Shown here: piece by piece, positions 49,373-61,300 of the stretch
Position numbering within the stretch: the first letter of the stretch is position 1
Layout of the letters: every line of letters starts with the position of its first letter
Assembly (NCBI RefSeq): GCF_016741815.1
Contig: NZ_JAERRJ010000014.1
Span: 1 to 64,000, forward strand
DNA length: 64,000 nucleotides
Source of the DNA: Nocardia acididurans
Lineage (GTDB): Bacteria; Actinomycetota; Actinomycetes; Mycobacteriales; Mycobacteriaceae
Reading direction: 5' to 3'
Position numbers and translations under genes: made by a program
The notes under the pieces: generated by a model
The model's database searches: none
Told to the model about the DNA's origin: nothing
Seen by the model: only the letters and a program-made list of their open reading frames with translations

Positions 49373-52300
49373 ATGGCTTTCAGCTCTGCTCTGTCCAGCT
49401 CTGCCCAGCCCCAGTCCCCCGCGCTGCCACCCGAAGCCTTCGCGCTCTCCGCCGCGCAGCGCGGCATCTGGTTCGCACAGCATCTCGCCGGTGACACCCC
49501 GGTCTCCATCGCCCAGTACGTGGAACTCTCCGGCGCCGTGGACGTCGAACTGCTGGCCGACGCGGCCCGCCAGGCCGGACGCGAATTCGGCACCGGCTAC
49601 CTGCGACTGCTCGAGATCGACGAGCTGCCCTGGCAGGTGGTGGACACCACCCTCGACGACACCATCCACACCATCGACCTGAGCGGCGAACCCGATCCCG
49701 AGGCCGCCGCACAGACCTGGATGCGCGCGGAATACACCGCGCCCCTCGATATGACGAGCGACCGGCTGTGCCAGGTCGCCATGCTGCGGGTGGGGCCGGA
49801 CCGGTGGTACTGGTATTCGCGGTTCCACCACATCCTGCTGGACGGGGTCGGCGCGCTCACCATGCTGCAGCGCACCGGGGAGCTGTACAACGCCGCGTAC
49901 GCCGGGCGGGAGATCCCGCCGGGCAAGGCCGAGCCGCTGCAGAAGATCGTGGAAGCCGATGCGGCATACCGTGATTCGGATAGGTTGCAGGCCGACCGCG
50001 AGTACTGGAAAGAGCATCTGGCCGGGATGGCCGAGCCGGTGTACCTGGGCAGGCATATCGGCGCGGTGGACGCCCACCCGCGCCTGCGTAGCGGCGCGCT
50101 GCCGGATTCGACTGCGGCGCTGCTGGATTCGCTCACCGCGGAACTGTCCACCAGCGCGGCCCCCGTCGTGGTGGCCGCCTTCGCCGCGTTCGTCGGCGCC
50201 ATGACCGGCAGCGGCGAGATCGTGCTGAGCCTGCCGGTATCCGGGCGCACCACCGCGGTGCTGCGCCGCTCCGGCGGCATGCTCGCCAATGTGGTGCCGC
50301 TGCGGCTGCGGCCGACACCGACCGCCACGGTGGGCGACTTGATCAAGGCCACCCAGGGGGAATTGACGGCGGCGCTGCGCCGCCAGCGGTACCGGCAGGA
50401 GGACATCATCCGCGACCTCGGCTGGGCCATGGACGAGGTGGCCGGGTTCGGGCCGACGGTCAACCTCATGCTCGCCGATACGCGCATCCGCCTGGGCGGG
50501 GTGACCGGACGGCTGAACGTACTCACCTCGGGACTCATCGACGACCTGTTCGTCAATGTGTACCCGGGTGTGGGCGGCGAGCAGACCCATATCGACTTCC
50601 AGGCGAATCCGAACCGGTACGGGGCAGCCGAACTGGCCACCCTGCACGCCCGGTTCCTGGACTTCCTGCACCGATTCCTCGCCGAGGGCGGCGCGACGCC
50701 GCTATCCTCGGTGGCGGCGCTGGCCGAAGACGAACGCGCACAACTGGTTCCGGCACAGGGTCGCAAGGGGACCCTGCCCCGGACGCTGCCCGAGATCCTC
50801 TCGGACGGCGCCGCGCGCGACCCGTCGGCCATCGCCCTGCGCGCCGACGGGACCGCGTTCACCTACCGCGAGCTCACCGGCTACTGCAATCGGCTGGCCC
50901 GGGTGCTGATCGCCGTCGGCGCGGGACCCGAACGCACCGTGGCGATTTCGATTCCCCGCTCGGCGGAGTCGGTCCTGGCCATGTGGGCGGTCGCGCAGAC
51001 GGGCGCGGCGTTCGTGCCCATCGACCCGAGCTATCCGGCCGACCGCATCGAGCACATGATCCGCGACAGCGGGGTGGTGGCCGGGGTGACCGTGGCCGGA
51101 TCCCGGTCGGGGTTGCCGGACCGGGTGCGGTGGCACGTCCTGGACGACCCGGCCACCGAAAAGGCCATGGCGGCAGCGTCTTCCGCGGCGGTCACCGAGG
51201 CCGACCGGTCCGCGCCGATGCGAGTGGATCAGCTGGCCTACCTCATCTACACCTCCGGCTCCACCGGCCTGCCCAAGGGCGTCGGCGTCACCCATCGCGG
51301 GCTCGCCAACCTGGCCACAGGATCCGGCGCGGCCTTCGGCGTCGGCTCGGATGCCGTGATGGCACACGCGGTTTCGCCGAGCTTCGACATCTCGGTGGAG
51401 GAACTGCTGGTGGCCTTCGCGGTGGGCGCGACGGTGGCCGTGGTGCCGCCCGCCGCCTATGCGGGCGAGGAGCTCGCGCGCGTGCTGCGCACCCTCGAGG
51501 TCACCCACCTGAATGTGACTCCCGCCGTTGCCGGTTCGCTGGAACCGGCCGAACTCCCCCGGCTGCGCACCGTCGTGGTCGGCGGCGACGCCTGCCCACC
51601 GGAACTGCCCGTCCGGTGGTCGGGGCGCTCGGTCCTCAACGGGTACGGGCCGACCGAGACCACGGTCACCGCCACCCTCAGCGCACCGCTGGTCCCGGGT
51701 GAACCCGTCACCATCGGCGGGCCGTCGCGCGGGACCAGCGCGGTGGTGCTGGACCCGTGGCTGCGACCCGTGCCGCCCGGCGTCACCGGTGAGCTGTACC
51801 TCTACGGCGACGGCCTGGCGCGCGGCTACCACCAGCGCATCGGCCTGACCGCACAGCGTTTCGTGGCCAACCCGTTCGCACCCGGCGAGCGCATGTACCG
51901 CACCGGCGACCTGGTGCGCTGGCGGCCCCAGCGCGGGCGCATCGAGCTCGAGTTCGCGGGGCGCGACGACACCCAGATCAAGATTCGCGGCTTCCGCGTG
52001 GAACTCGGCGAGGTGGACGCGGCCGTCGCACGGCATCCGGGCGTCGAAGTGGCCATCACGATCGGCGCGACCACGCCCGGCGGGGCGACCGCGCTGGCGA
52101 CCTACGTCCTCGCCGCGCCGGCCGCCGCCGTCGACCCCGAGGCCGTGAAAGCCACGGTGGCACAACTGCTTCCGGCGCATATGGTGCCGTCGGCGGTCAT
52201 GGTGCTGGACACCCTCCCGCTCACCCCGGCGGGCAAGGTGGACCGGCGCGCCCTTCCGGAACCGGACTTCGGCACCCGCGCGCACACCGGCCGCGCCGCC

Positions 52301-55300
52301 GTCACCGAACGCGAGCACATCCTGGCCGGGCTCTTCGAAGACGTCCTCGGCCAGGAGTCCGTCGGGGCCGACGACAACTTCTTCGCCCTCGGCGGCGACA
52401 GTATCGTGGCGATCCAGCTGGTGGCCCGCGCCAAGAGCGCGGGCCTGGCCCTGCGCGCGCGAGATGTGTTCGAGCACAAGACCGTTGCCGCCCTGGCAGC
52501 GGTGGCGGGTGACGCCTCCGCACCGGTGGTGCGGGAACTCCCCGGCGGCGCGATCGGCCCGATCACCCTCACCCCGATCGTGCACGCCATGCTCGACCAC
52601 GACGGCGACGGCTGGAAACGGTTCGCCCAGGCGGTGCTCATCCCGCTGCCCGCCGACGTGGATCGTGGCGCACTGACGGGGGCCGTACAGGCCCTGCTCG
52701 ATCGGCACGACCTGCTGCGCAGCACACTCACCCGGCACGACGGCTCCGATGCGCCCAGCCGAATCGGCGGCACCACAGAGCAGCGCGCCGGTCTCGAGCA
52801 TCAGCCACGCGCCGAGCAGGGCAACGGCTCGAATCCGGCCGCCGCGCCGCACCGGCCCGAATCCGGATGGGAATGGACGGTGAGCCCGGCCGGATCGACC
52901 CGAGCCGCCACGCTGATCGACACCGTCACGCTGCCCGGGGACGTCGACGCGGGCACAGCCGCCGATCCGAATCCGGCCGCGAGCACGGCGTCGAGCGCAG
53001 CCATCGAGGCAGCGCTGCAGCATGCCGCTGATCAGCTGGATCCGACCGCGGGGGTGGTCGCGCGGTTCGTGGTGCTGGAACGCGCGGGGCGCGGACCGCT
53101 GCTGTGGGTGGTGCTGCACCATCTGGTGACCGATGGTGTGTCCTGGCGGATTCTGCTGCCGGATCTGGCAACCGCGTGGATGGGCGGAACGCTCGCGCCG
53201 GTGGGCACCTCCTTCCGGCGGTGGGCACACGCGCAGGTCGAGCAGGCCGCCGCCCGATCCTCGGAATTGGCGCTGTGGCAACGGATCCTGGAGACGCCGG
53301 ATCCGCCGCTGGATACCCGACGGCTGGATCCGAAGGTCGACACCGCCGCGACCATGCAGCGGATCGAAACCGTCGTCGATGCCGAAACCACTTCGGCGGC
53401 TTTGGAACTCGTTCCCGACCGGTTCCACTGCGGTGCCGATGACGCCCTGCTGACCGCGCTGGCGCTGGCGGCGAGCCGGTGGCGTCGGCAGGCGGGCGAT
53501 CAGCGCACGCTGCTCACCCTGGAAGGGCACGGACGCGAGGAGGCCATCCTGCCGGGAGCCGATATCTCCCGGACCATCGGATGGTTCACCAGCGTGTACC
53601 CGGTGGCGCTGGATCTGGGCGGGATCGATATCGCGGACGCGTTCCGGGGCGGACCGGCCGCCGGGGCCGCGCTCAAGGCCGTGAAGGAACAGCTGCGGGC
53701 GCTTCCGGACAAGGGCGTCGGGTACGGGATGCTGCGGTACCTGAATCCCGAGACCGCGCCGCTGCTGGCGAATGCCGTGGTGCCGCAGTTGAGTTTCAAC
53801 TACCTGGGGCGCACCGGAATGGCCGGTGACGCCGAGGGCGGCGAAACCCCCTGGCTGCCCAGTCGTTTCACCGCGACACAGGGTGATGCCGCGCCGCTGG
53901 AAGCCGTCATCGACATCAATGCGCTGCACACCGATTCCGGGCTCGAGGTCACCTGGGCCTACGCGTCGCGGCTGCTCGACGAGCGGCAGGTGCGGGAGTT
54001 CGCGGGGCTGTGGGCGCAGGCGCTGGCCGGGATCACCGAGCATGCCCGCCGCGCCGGGTCCGGTGGGCATACGCCGTCGGACTTCTCGCTGGTCACGGTG
54101 ACGCAGCCGCAGGTCGACGGGTGGGAGCGGGAGTATTCCGCGCTCACCGATGTGTGGCCGCTGTCGCCGCTGCAGTACGGGCTGCTGTTCCACGCGCGGT
54201 ACGACACCGATACCGCCGACGAGTACACGGTGCAGACCCGGCTGTCCCTGGCCGGGCGGGTGGATGCGGTCAAGCTGCGCGCCGCCGCGCGGGAGCTGCT
54301 GGCGCGCCACGATGTGCTGCGCGTCGCGTTCACCGAAACACCGGACGGGCCCGTGCAATTGGTGCTCGGCGCGGCCGAACTGCCCTGGCACGAGGTGGAT
54401 CTCACCGAGATCGCCGAACCGTCCGAGCGGCAGCGGGAGCTGGAGCGGCTCGTCGCCGTCGACGCGGGGACGCGGTTCGATCTGGCGCGCTCGCCGCTGC
54501 TGCGGTTCCTGCTGGTGCGCACCGACGCCGAGGCGTACACGCTGCTGATGACCAATCACCATCTGGTGCTGGATGGTTGGTCGACGCCGCTGGTGGTGCG
54601 GGAACTGCTGGCCGGATATCTGGCCGCGGTGACCGGGCAGGCCATTCCGGCGACGCCGGTGCCGTCGTATCGCGAATTCCTGGGCTGGCTGGCGGAGCAG
54701 GACGACGCCGCCTCCATGGCGGCCTGGACCGAGGCCCTGGCCGGGGTCGATTCGCCGACCCGTGCGGTGCCCAGCCTCGCCGGGATCGAATCCACCGAAT
54801 CCGGGATGGTGACAATCGATTTCGATGCCGCCGCACTGACCCGGCTGGAAGGCACCGTGCGGGCCGCGGGCGCGACGGTGAACACCGCCGTACAGGCCGC
54901 GTGGGCGCTGCTGCTGGCCATGCTCACCGGCCGCACCGACGTGGTGTTCGGCGGCACCGTCTCCGGACGGCCGCCGCAGCTGTCCGGCGTCGAGGACATG
55001 GTCGGGCTGTTCATCAACACCCTGCCGGTGCGCGTGAAACTCGATCCCGCCGAGCGGGTGGCCGATCTGCTGGCGCGGGTGCAGTCCGAGCAGGCGAAAC
55101 TGCTCGACCACCAGCATGTGGGACTGGCCGCCATCCATCAGGCGGTCGGCCTGCCCGAATTGTTCGACACCCTCACCGTTTTCGAGTCCTATCCGATCGA
55201 CCGCGAAACGCTGTCGCAGGCCCTCGACATCGCCGGGATGCGCATTCTCGATGTCTCCGGCACCGATGCCACCCCGTATCCGTTGAACCTCATGGTGATT

Positions 55301-58300
55301 CCGCAGCGCGACGCGGACGGCTCGGAGAGCCTGCGGATCTCGGTGAAGTTCATGGCCGATCAACTGCCCGAGGACGGGGCGCGCCGACTGCTCGAGCGAT
55401 TCCTGTTCCTGCTGGATCAGATCGCCCGGCATCCCGGCCGCCGCATGGCGCAGCTGCAGCATTGCGAACCGTCCGAACGCCGGGCGCTGCTGCCGGTGCG
55501 CGGCGGCGATCCGGTGCCCATGCGCACCCTGCCCGATATCCTCGCGGCCGGTGCGCGGGTGAATCCGGAGGCGATCGCCATCACCTCCGGCACCCTCACC
55601 ATGACCTACCGCGACCTCGACGCCTGGTCCAACCGCTTCGCCCGGCTGCTGCTCGGACGCGGTGTCGGCCGCGAGGTGTTCGTGGTGCTGGCGCTGACCC
55701 GGTCGGTGGAATCGGTGGTGGCGGTGTGGGCGCTGGCCAAGACCGGCGCGGCCTTCCTGCCGCTGGACCCCAACTATCCGGTGGAGCGCATCGAGCACAT
55801 TCTCACCGACTCCAAGGCGCCCATCGGCGTGACCGTGTGCGCGGTCGGCGACAACCTGCCGGGCACTATCGACTGGCTGCTGCTCGACGACCTCAACACC
55901 ATCCGCCGCGTCATGACCGTGTCAGACGCGCCCATCACCGATGCCGAACGCGGCGGGCCGATCATGCTCGGGCAGACCGCGTACCTGATCTACACCTCCG
56001 GCTCCACCGGCAAACCGAAGGCCGTGCTGGTCAGCCATCGGGGTCTGTCCAATCTGGTGTCCTCCCAGCAGCGACTGCTGGAACTGGATCCGACGGCCAG
56101 CGCGCTCCAGGTGGCCTCCCCCAGCTTCGACGCTTCCGTGCACGAGCTGCTCATGGCGCACGGCGCGGGCGGACGCCTGGTCGTGTCGCCGCCGGATGTG
56201 TACGGCGGCAGCGAACTCGAGCAACTGCTGCGCGACCAGCGGGTCACCCACGCGACGATCACGCCGTCCGTACTGGCCACCATGAATCCGCACGGGCTGC
56301 CGGATCTGCGCAATCTGGCGGTGGCCGGTGAGGCCGCCGGCACCGAGATCGTGGCCGCCTGGTCGGCCGAGCGGCGCATGGTGAACCTGTACGGGCCAAC
56401 CGAATTCAGCGTCTGGGCGACCGGGCCGGGTGAACTGCGCGCCGGGGAGATGATCACCATCGGCGGGCCGATCGACGGCGCGGGGGCCATGGTGCTCGAC
56501 ACCTGGTTGCGGCCGGTGCCGCTGGGCGTCTCCGGTGAGCTGTACATCGCCGGGCCCGCGCTGGCGCGCGGCTACTTCAACCGGTATTCACTCACCGCGG
56601 GACGCTTCATCGCCAACCCGTACGGCGCGCCCGGCACCCGCATGTACCGCACCGGCGACATGGTGCGCTGGGTCGAGGTGAAGTCCGGCGACGGCGTGAA
56701 ACTGGAGCTGGAATACCTGGGGCGCAGTGACTTCCAGGTCAAGATCCGCGGCCTGCGCATCGAACTCGGTGAGATCGACGCCGTGCTGTCGGCCGACGAT
56801 CAGGTGGAGTACGCCGCCACCATCGGCGCGCCCGGCCCCTCGGGGCAGACCGTGCTGGTGTCCTATGTGGTCGGCATCGCGGGGCAGCCGCTCGACACCG
56901 AGGGCCTGCGCAATCGGGTGGCGTCCGCGCTGCCCGGGTACATGGTGCCCAGCTACATCCTCGAACTCGACGACGTGCCGCTCACACCGGTCGGCAAACT
57001 CGACCGGAATGCCCTGCCCGCACCGGATTTCGCGAGTTTGAACGAACGCTACCTCGCTCCCCGGACTCCGGTGGAGACCGCGGTGGCGCAGGTGTTCGCG
57101 GATGTGCTCGGCACCGATCGGGTGAGCATCGACCGGTCGTTCTTCGAACTCGGCGGCAACTCGCTCAGTGCCACTCGCGTGGTGGCACGGGTGAATTCGG
57201 CGCTCGGGGCGACCGTCGCCCTGCGCGACCTGTTCGACGCGCCGACGGTGGCGCAGCTGTCGGCGCGGGTGGTGCCCAGCGGCGATCTGCCGGGGCGGCC
57301 CGCGCTGGCACAGCGCATCCGCCCGGACCGGGTGCCGCTGTCGCCCGCACAGCAGCGGATGTGGGTGCTCAACCGGCTCGACACCGGATCGGCGGCCTAC
57401 AACATCATGGCGGCGCTGCGGCTCACCGGCGAACTGGACCGGGATGCGTTGCGCCAGGCCGTGATCGACGTGGTGACCCGGCACGAGACCCTGCGCACCA
57501 TCTACCCGGCCGACGCCGACGGACCGCGACAGGTCGTGCTCGGCGCCGAGGCCGGTGCACCCGAGATGCGCTACGCCGACACCGAAGACGGTGCGGCACT
57601 GCGGGATCGGATCGAGGAACTGACCGCGACCGGATTCGATCTGACCCGGGAAGCACCGCTGCGGGCGGGACTGTTCCGCATCGACGAGCACACCCACGTG
57701 GTGGTGCTGGTGGTGCATCACATCAGCGCGGACGGCACCTCTATGGCGCCGCTGGCCACCGATCTCATGATGGCCTACGTGGCGCGCAGCGGCGGCGCGG
57801 CCCCGGCGTGGGAACCGCTGCGCGTGCAGTACGCCGACTACGCCATGTGGCATCGGGAACTGCTGGGCGCGGAGCAGGACAGCGAATCCCTTGCCGCCCA
57901 GCAGGTCCGCTACTGGAACGAGCGGCTGGCCCGCACGCCGGACGCCCTGGAACTGCCCACCGACCGGCCCCGGCCGGCCGTGCAGTCCATGCGCAGCACC
58001 GACGTGCCGTTCACCGTGGACGCCGAAACCCATCGGGCGCTGGGCGAATTGGCGAAGCAGACCGACACCAGCCTGTTCATGGTGGTGCACGCGGCGCTGG
58101 CCGTGCTGCTGTCGCGGCTGGCGGGGACACCCGATGTGCTCATCGGCACGGCCATCGCCGGGCGCGGAGATGCCGCGCTGGACGATCTCGTCGGCATGTT
58201 CGTCAATACCCTGGCCCTGCGCACGCCCGTCGATCCGAGCAGTGACTTCCGGACCTTCCTGGGCGCGGTGCGCACGACCGACCTGGACGCCTTCGCACAT

Positions 58301-61300
58301 GCGGACGTGCCGTTCGAGCGGCTCGTCCAGGTGCTCGATCCGCCACGCTCGACCGCGTACCATCCGCTGTTCCAGGTGTCGCTGTCGCTGCAGAACTTCA
58401 CGCCGCCGGTGCTGGAACTGCCCGGACTGCGGGTGGAAGTCGAACCGGTGCAACGGGATACCTCGCAGTTCGACCTGAGTCTGGAACTGCGGGAACCGCT
58501 GCCGGGCGGTGCGCCCACGGGGCTGGAGGGCACACTCACCTATGCCACGGATCTGTTCGACGAGGCGACGGCCATGCTGCTGCTCACCCGGTGGCGGCGG
58601 ATCCTCGCGGCGGTCACCGCGGATCCGGGCATCCGGCTCTCGGATATCGACCTGCTGGACGACACCGAACGCGCCACGCTGGTGCCGGTGCGCGGGCCGC
58701 GGCATTCGGGGACGCTGACGCTGCCGTATCTGCTGTCCACCACCGCGCGGGTGCGGCCCAACCATCCCGCCATCGTGGCGGATGGACGGGTCATGACCTA
58801 CGCCGAGCTGGAGGCCGCCTCCGATCGGCTCGCGGATCGGCTGGCCGCCAATGGCGCACGGCCGGAAACCGTGGTGGCGCTGGCGCTTTCCCGCAGCGCC
58901 GAACTGCTGGTCGCCATCTGGGCGGTGGCCAAGACCGGTGCGGCGTTCCTGCCCATCGATCCGCGGCATCCGCTCGATCGCATCGATCACATGCTCACCG
59001 ACTCCGGGGCGATCCTGGGGCTGACCGGTGACGAGCATCGGCCGCTGCTGCCCGACACCATCCGGTGGCTGATGACCCGGCCGCGCGATCATCAGCCGAT
59101 GACGCTGGGGCTCACCCGGAAACTGCCCGCGCAGCGGGTACGCCGGGAGCCGCGGCCCGAACACCCGGCCTGGCTCATCTACACCTCCGGATCGACCGGG
59201 ACGCCCAAGGGCGTCGCGGTCTCGCATCGCGGACTCGCCGATCTGGTGACCGCGCAGCGGCAGGTGCTGCAACTGGACGGATACGCCCGTGTATTGCAGG
59301 TGGCCTCACCGAGTTTCGACGCCTCGGCCTTCGAAGCGCTCATGGCGTTCGGGACGGGCGGCACCGCGATCGTCGCGCCGCCGGATGTGTTCGGCGGCGA
59401 CGCGCTCTCGGAACTCATTGCGGCACACCAGGTCACGCATATGGTGATCACCCCTTCGGCGCTGGCCACCATGGATCCGGCCGCAGTGACCAGCGTGCGC
59501 ATGCTGGCCGTGGCCGGTGAGGCCATCGGACCGGAACTGGTGCAGCGGTGGGCGCAGGGCCGCATGCTCATGAACCTGTACGGTCCTACCGAATTCACCA
59601 TCTGGGCAACGGTTTCCGAACCGCTGCGCGCGGACGCCCCGGTCACCATCGGGCGGCCGCTGCGCGGCGGGGCCACCCTGGTGCTGGACGACCGGCTGCG
59701 GCCGGTGCCCATGGGTGTGGCGGGCGAGCTGTACCTCGCCGGGCCGGCGCTGGCGCGCGGCTACCACAACCGGGGCGCGCTCACCGCCGGGCGGTTCACC
59801 GCCAATCCGTACGGCACACCGGGCGACCGCATGTACCGCACCGGCGATCTGGTCCGCTGGACGGGCAGCCTCGCCGCACCGCGCCTGGAATACCTGGGGC
59901 GCACCGACTTCCAGGTGAAGGTGCGCGGCCAGCGCATAGAACTCGGTGAGATCGACGCCGTGCTGGCGCGCGCCGAGAATGTGGAGTTCGCTGTCACACT
60001 GGGCGTTCCGGGGCCCGGCGGCGGTACCGCGCTGGCGGCCTACCTGCTGCCGCAACCGGGCGCGGCCCTGGACGTCTCGGCGGTTCGGGCGCATGCCGCG
60101 GACCGGCTGCCGGGCTACATGGTGCCGACGGCCTTCGTGGTTCTCGACGCCATCCCGCTCAACGCCGTCGGCAAGCTCGACCGAAAGGCCCTGCCCGCAC
60201 CGGTATTCGAGGCCGAAACCGAATACCGAGCACCGAGCACCCCCACCGAGAAGGTGCTCGCGCAGATCGTGGCCGAACTGCTCGGCCGCACCCGCGTCGG
60301 CGTCCACGACTCGTTCTTCGCCCTCGGCGGCGACAGTATCCTCGCGATCCAGCTGGTGTCGCGGGCGCGGCTGCGCGGCCTCGAGCTGTCGCCGTTGCAG
60401 GTGTTCGAGCATCGCACGGTGGCCGCACTGGCCGCCCAGGCCGACGCGGCGGGCGAGGCCGTCGTCCTGGACGAACTGCCCGGCGGGGGCGTGGGCGACA
60501 TGCCGCTCACCCCGATCGTGCAGTGGATGACCGAGCGCGGCGGCGACTTCGGGCGGTTCGCACAAACCGCCGTGCTCGAGATGCCCGTCGGCATCACCCG
60601 CGAACAGGTCGTCGCCACCGTCGCGGCGGTCGTGGACAAACACGATATGCTGCGCGCCCGCCTGCATCGCGCGGGCGACGCCTGGCGGCTGGAAACCCGG
60701 GAGCCGGGCACGATCGATGTCGATTCCCTGCTGCGCCGCATCGAATTCGATGCCGCGGGGCGCGACGAACTCCGGGATTTCGCGGTCACGGAACTGGATG
60801 CCGCCCTCGACCGGCTGGATCCGGCCACCGGCACCGTACTGCAGCTGGTGTGGCTCGATCCGATCGAGCGACCCGTGCACGCGGGACCGTCACAACGCGG
60901 TGGCACACCCCAGTTCCCGACCACGACACAGCGACTGGGTTCGGCCAACACCGGAACGTTGCAGCGCGTGGCACTCGGCGAGCGCACTGGTGCGACCCAG
61001 CGCATCAACCTGGCGCAGCACGGCGGTTCCGCGCACCACGCCGGTTCCACCCAGCGCGGGCTCCCCGGACAGCACACCGGCTCCGCGCAACCCGGTGGTT
61101 CCGCGCAGCGCTCGGGCTCGGCGCAACACGCCGGAGCTTCGCCGCGGCCGGGTTCCCCACAGCGCGGGGGCACTCGCACCGGGCGATTGATCCTGGTGGC
61201 GCACCATCTCGTGACAGATGGTGTGTCCTGGCGGATTCTGGTGCCGGATCTGATCGCGGCGTGGGCGCAGCTGGCGGGTGGGAACACCCCGGTGCTGGCC

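Noticed and set aside
50702..55798. A 1698-residue open frame on the minus strand opposite the NRPS
   Set aside because: It is the antisense shadow of a GC-rich coding frame: composition is Gly/Arg/His-rich with no domain, and the plus strand has an unbroken, motif-complete NRPS.
56588..59272. An 894-residue minus-strand open frame opposite NRPS modules 2-3
   Set aside because: Same antisense effect: low-complexity His/Arg/Gly-rich product with no recognisable motif.
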